Position numbers and translations under genes: made by a program
Part shown: one piece after another, positions 37,801 through 39,206 of the stretch
How positions within the stretch are numbered: position 1 is the stretch's first letter
Layout of the letters: each line of letters starts with the position of its first letter
Assembly: GCF_946886105.1 (NCBI RefSeq)
Contig: NZ_CAMPHV010000050.1
Location: 1-39,206 of the forward strand
Direction: 5' to 3'
Length of the DNA: 39,206 bases
Source: an uncultured Pseudomonas sp.
GTDB lineage: Bacteria; Pseudomonadota; Gammaproteobacteria; Pseudomonadales; Pseudomonadaceae
Notes under the pieces: generated by a model
Seen by the model: the letters and a program-made list of their open reading frames with translations, nothing else
Databases searched by the model: none
What the model was told of the DNA's origin: nothing

Positions 37801-38025
37801 TCCGGTGTCGTGGCGCCAATTGGCGAGACAACCGAGTCGTATGAAATCGACGTGATGAGCGGGTCAACCGTTGTTCGCACGATCGCCGTAAGCACGCCTT
37901 CCTTTTCTTATTCGGCCGCGAATCAGACCACTGACTTCGGCTCAGCTCAATCCTCAATCACATTCCGCATCTACCAGCTCAGTGAAGTAGTGGGGCGCGG
38001 GTATCCGCTGGAGGTCACCCTGTGA
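34807..38025 (+). CDS. tail tip / receptor-binding central protein (J-like)
   Basis: 1072 aa, ATGA overlap. Residues 1-215 are a conserved N-terminus (PRLYGTISVMGNIIWLENNKL, a basic KKKSGGKGGGG linker, TKTYSYSATFHLGLCEGPIAGIRRMWCGDKLIY). Residues about 215-510 are encoded by clearly more AT-rich DNA with rare codons (ATA, AGA, AGG, TTA) and look aromatic and beta-rich, an acquired insert. Residues about 540-760 are the phage tail_3-type domain (DTSMILTDVRGYRITGG, LPRGQSSVATIPWDDL). The rest is fibronectin-like beta sheet. It likely carries host-receptor specificity. Confidence 0.88.
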   Translation: MSLSATLFGRDSAIHRITNILGLGIPSWLDKKFGAPETEGPRLGDLSVQTSTYGAQIPRLYGTISVMGNIIWLENNKLKETVRKKKSGGKGGGGASEPTKTYSYSATFHLGLCEGPIAGIRRMWCGDKLIYNASSDDLETIIASNKAAKGWKLYLGTDSQLPDSRYEADVGVGNASAHRGLAYIAFYDFQLADYSNTLQGAQFKVEVVTAGEMVNVLIDQEIDTIDGFTYASVGRPLEDIYGLELLDNATSIFFDGYASFTRRQFRLGKLTPESDPNVILDIDEFAYPAGIRSYDGRYWWQYKSNVAPIYESYLRSEDGQWITLDSPGFAQGMLNTGYIPFADQYTYAFCYAGDPFQPDIIDRIGWAGTFEGASVPSNVPVYVLQTPGWSVSTDGDEPYEWRIYDDIFSIRIYNSALTLVIKEFSVSLPVGVWPDKIDGNDYQEGSRVCCHLKGRVAYIVTFNGANGYWHAGCAESGVVFYYLIPANSVLSNRIHAIWPYDESQGLIQTNNRIIQWRRYDSGSYPLASIIEEEVAASGLITADDVDTSMILTDVRGYRITGGIIRAALEPLQAAFPFDVRTHGYKIQFLPRGQSSVATIPWDDLGATDGDTPDDILQQSREMDSQLPARTAIKYLDAAREYAISEQYSERLNTEAVNRVDRELPLVLTADEAAGVAEVLNFLPWLERTDFAFKLPPTYRNLEPADVVTISAPQATYELRVTETNETPDGRLECKARPNRAALYTSASTGSEGVPPAGTIGLGGASIFIPLDIPVVDETIQNAVGFVGAMTGETSGWPGALLVRSSDEGQTWADLQAYAGKASIGTAITTLPVSSCTLIDQRTLNIFMISGAPEGVTRDQMLAGSNYAAYGADGRWEIVRFQSAALQVNGTYLLSGFVRGERGTEWATGLHAAGDYFVLLEDPDNAFIGMPVETIGLDRTYRAVTAGDSVDDATDVPFTYRGVNLECLSPVYPKGSRDGSSNFTGTFTRRSRLSSSWWTSGVVAPIGETTESYEIDVMSGSTVVRTIAVSTPSFSYSAANQTTDFGSAQSSITFRIYQLSEVVGRGYPLEVTL

Positions 38026-38729
38026 CGACAACTTCTAAACTTGGCCTGGAGCTGCTTGCTAACTCTGCGTCCAACCAGGCGCTAGCAAACGCCACGTTCG
38101 CGCAGCTTAACCAGTTGGTGCAGGCTGGCGTCGTTGATAAAGACCTGTCGACGCCGCCAGGATCTCCAGCAAACGAGGCTCTGTACATTGTCGCTTCAGG
38201 TACGTGGGGGTCCGGCTCTACCAAGACCGGGCAACTTGCGTACTGGCTTAATAGTACCGGTGTTTGGCAATTCATCGCTCCTCGCGAAGGCATGCTTGTC
38301 CATGTGAACGACGAGGATGAATACTATAAATACACTGGGTCGGCCTGGCAGATATTTCAAGGTACGTCATCGATTCAATCGTTAATAATTGCATGCAGCG
38401 ATGAAACGACCGCACTTTCCGCTGGAACAGCAAAAGTCAAGTTTCGCATGCCTTATGCGTTCACCCTTACAGGGGTTCGGGCATCGCTTAGCACGGAGCA
38501 GACCAGCGGCATTATATTGACTATCGATATTAACGAGGGCGGCACAACGATACTGTCGACAAAGCTGACAATTGATAATGGCGAAAAGACCAGCACTACG
38601 GCCGCCACGGCCGCCGTGATTTCCGACGCGGCTCTGGCTGATGACGCAGAGATCACAATTGACCTAGATCAGATTGGAGATGGTACGGCAAAGGGGCTCA
38701 AGGTCACCCTGATCGGTTATCAGCCATGA
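38022..38729 (+). CDS. DUF2793 tail protein with beta-rich C-terminus
   Basis: 235 aa from a GTG overlapping the previous stop. Residues 1-120 fit DUF2793 (LELLANSASNQALANATFAQLNQLVQAGVVDKDLSTPPGSPANEALYIV, WQFIAPREGMLVHVND, YYKYTGSAWQIF). Residues 125-235 (FRMPYAFTLTGVRASLSTEQTSGIILTIDINEGGTTIL) are a beta-sandwich found at the ends of many phage fibre proteins. It probably links or tips the fibre. Confidence 0.82.
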   Translation: MTTTSKLGLELLANSASNQALANATFAQLNQLVQAGVVDKDLSTPPGSPANEALYIVASGTWGSGSTKTGQLAYWLNSTGVWQFIAPREGMLVHVNDEDEYYKYTGSAWQIFQGTSSIQSLIIACSDETTALSAGTAKVKFRMPYAFTLTGVRASLSTEQTSGIILTIDINEGGTTILSTKLTIDNGEKTSTTAATAAVISDAALADDAEITIDLDQIGDGTAKGLKVTLIGYQP

Positions 38730-39206
38730 GCATGATGATTAACCCCTATGTGTTCGCTTCCGCAGGCGGCGGGGTTGACCCGAACATCGGCATCAACTGG
38801 GCGATTCGCACTACGCCGGCAGATAACCAGTGGACATCGGTAGCCTGGTCGCCATCTCTTAGTTTGTTTGCTGCCGTAGCAAACTCCGGCACCGGCAACA
38901 GGGTCATGACCAGCCCAGATGGCATCAACTGGACTATCCGAACGAGTGCCGCCGATAACAACTGGACATCGGTAGTCTGGTCCCCATCTCTTGGTTTGTT
39001 TGCTGCCGTAGCAAACTCCGGCACCGGCAACAGGGTCATGACCAGCCCAGATGGCATCAACTGGACTATCCGAACGAGTGCCGCCGATAACGATTGGCGA
39101 TGTGTGACATGGTCGCCATCTCTTAGTTTGTTCGTGGCTGTCGGGGCATCAGGCACTGGCAACCGGGTCATGACTAGCTCTAATGGAACTACATGGACTA
39201 TCCGAA
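38726..39206 (+). CDS. tail fibre with propeller-type repeats (cut by window end)
   Basis: At least 160 codons, ATGA overlap with the previous gene; open to the window end. After MSMMINPYVFASAGGG come near-identical 44-residue repeats, each with W(T/R)(S/C)V(A/V/T)WSPSL(S/G)LF(A/V)AV, then GTGNRVMTSPDGINWTIR. The pattern (aromatic, W-S-P, then S-x-D-G-x-x-W) matches BNR/sialidase-type beta-propeller blades. Likely a receptor-binding fibre. The number of blades is unknown because the gene is truncated. Confidence 0.8.
   Translation, partial: MSMMINPYVFASAGGGVDPNIGINWAIRTTPADNQWTSVAWSPSLSLFAAVANSGTGNRVMTSPDGINWTIRTSAADNNWTSVVWSPSLGLFAAVANSGTGNRVMTSPDGINWTIRTSAADNDWRCVTWSPSLSLFVAVGASGTGNRVMTSSNGTTWTIR
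38834..39206 (+). repeat. 132-bp tandem repeats in the fibre gene
   Basis: The unit starting ACATCGGTAG recurs 132 bp later. About 92 bases (38869-38960 versus 39001-39092) are identical, so the duplication is recent or kept alike by recombination. A third, more diverged copy begins near 39098 and runs off the window. Confidence 0.85.

Noticed and set aside
38746..39171. Repeat-containing minus-strand frame opposite the fibre gene
   Set aside because: The repeats come from the plus-strand blades, whose W-S-P and D-G motifs are the meaningful pattern.
1..39206. CRISPR array, insertion sequence or rRNA
   Set aside because: No direct-repeat/spacer pattern, transposase motif, terminal inverted repeat pair or rRNA sequence was seen on reading either strand.

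Overview
The window is most of a temperate siphovirus genome or prophage from a GC-rich host, most likely a pseudomonad. That host call is an inference from codon use and from the gene set (Rha-type regulator, lambda-O/P-like replication pair, VRR-NUC, DUF2460/DUF2163 tail genes); no host gene and no att site is visible. The phage has a lambda-like control circuit, HK97-like head genes and a lambda-like long flexible tail. Tape-measure length (746 aa at about 0.15 nm per residue) predicts a tail of roughly 110 nm.

Layout. (1) 1-2593, minus strand: a leftward early operon. It holds two tandem DUF1566-type paralogues, two small zinc-ribbon proteins, tiny ORFs, a 24-aa membrane peptide and a LuxR-type HTH protein with a membrane segment. 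It starts from a promoter (TTGACA-17-GATTAT) covered by a repressor-type operator. (2) 2770-4059: accessory block with a BRCT-domain protein and a HicB/HicA-like toxin-antitoxin pair. (3) 4287-6603: immunity region. An XRE repressor, a HipA-like kinase and an unknown partner protein form one overlapping leftward operon; a divergent Cro-like gene lies across a three-operator intergenic region. (4) 6631-14496: rightward early operon with a membrane protein, Rha, O-like and P-like replication proteins, a run of overlapping small genes, a tyrosine integrase, a VRR-NUC nuclease and a gene at the Q position. (5) 14493-16353: a promoter/terminator pair, a lipoprotein, a holin, small membrane proteins and an HNH nuclease. 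(6) 16464-39206: the late operon. Its order is TerS, TerL, a tRNA-like element, a protease-capsid fusion, portal, head fibre-like protein, connectors, an inserted four-gene glycosyltransferase/methyltransferase cassette, tail tube, G/GT chaperones with a frameshift site, two moron genes (HIRAN, BamE-like lipoprotein), tape measure, tail tip proteins, and a repeat-containing tail fibre cut by the window end.

Main points of interest. The same operator pattern (9-bp arms ATAATCACG and CGTGTTTAT around 3 bp) occurs at the immunity region and 4 kb away at the leftward promoter, so the control circuit can be read from the sequence. A HipA-like kinase plus partner is co-transcribed with the repressor, a position suited to prophage-encoded defence. 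Just after TerL lies a tRNA-like fold, canonical in every arm except a 27-nt anticodon loop with its own hairpin. A possible virion-glycosylation cassette is inserted between head-closure and tail-completion genes. A stand-alone HIRAN gene lies antisense in the tail operon. The capsid fusion carries a strong internal in-frame start. No endolysin is visible.
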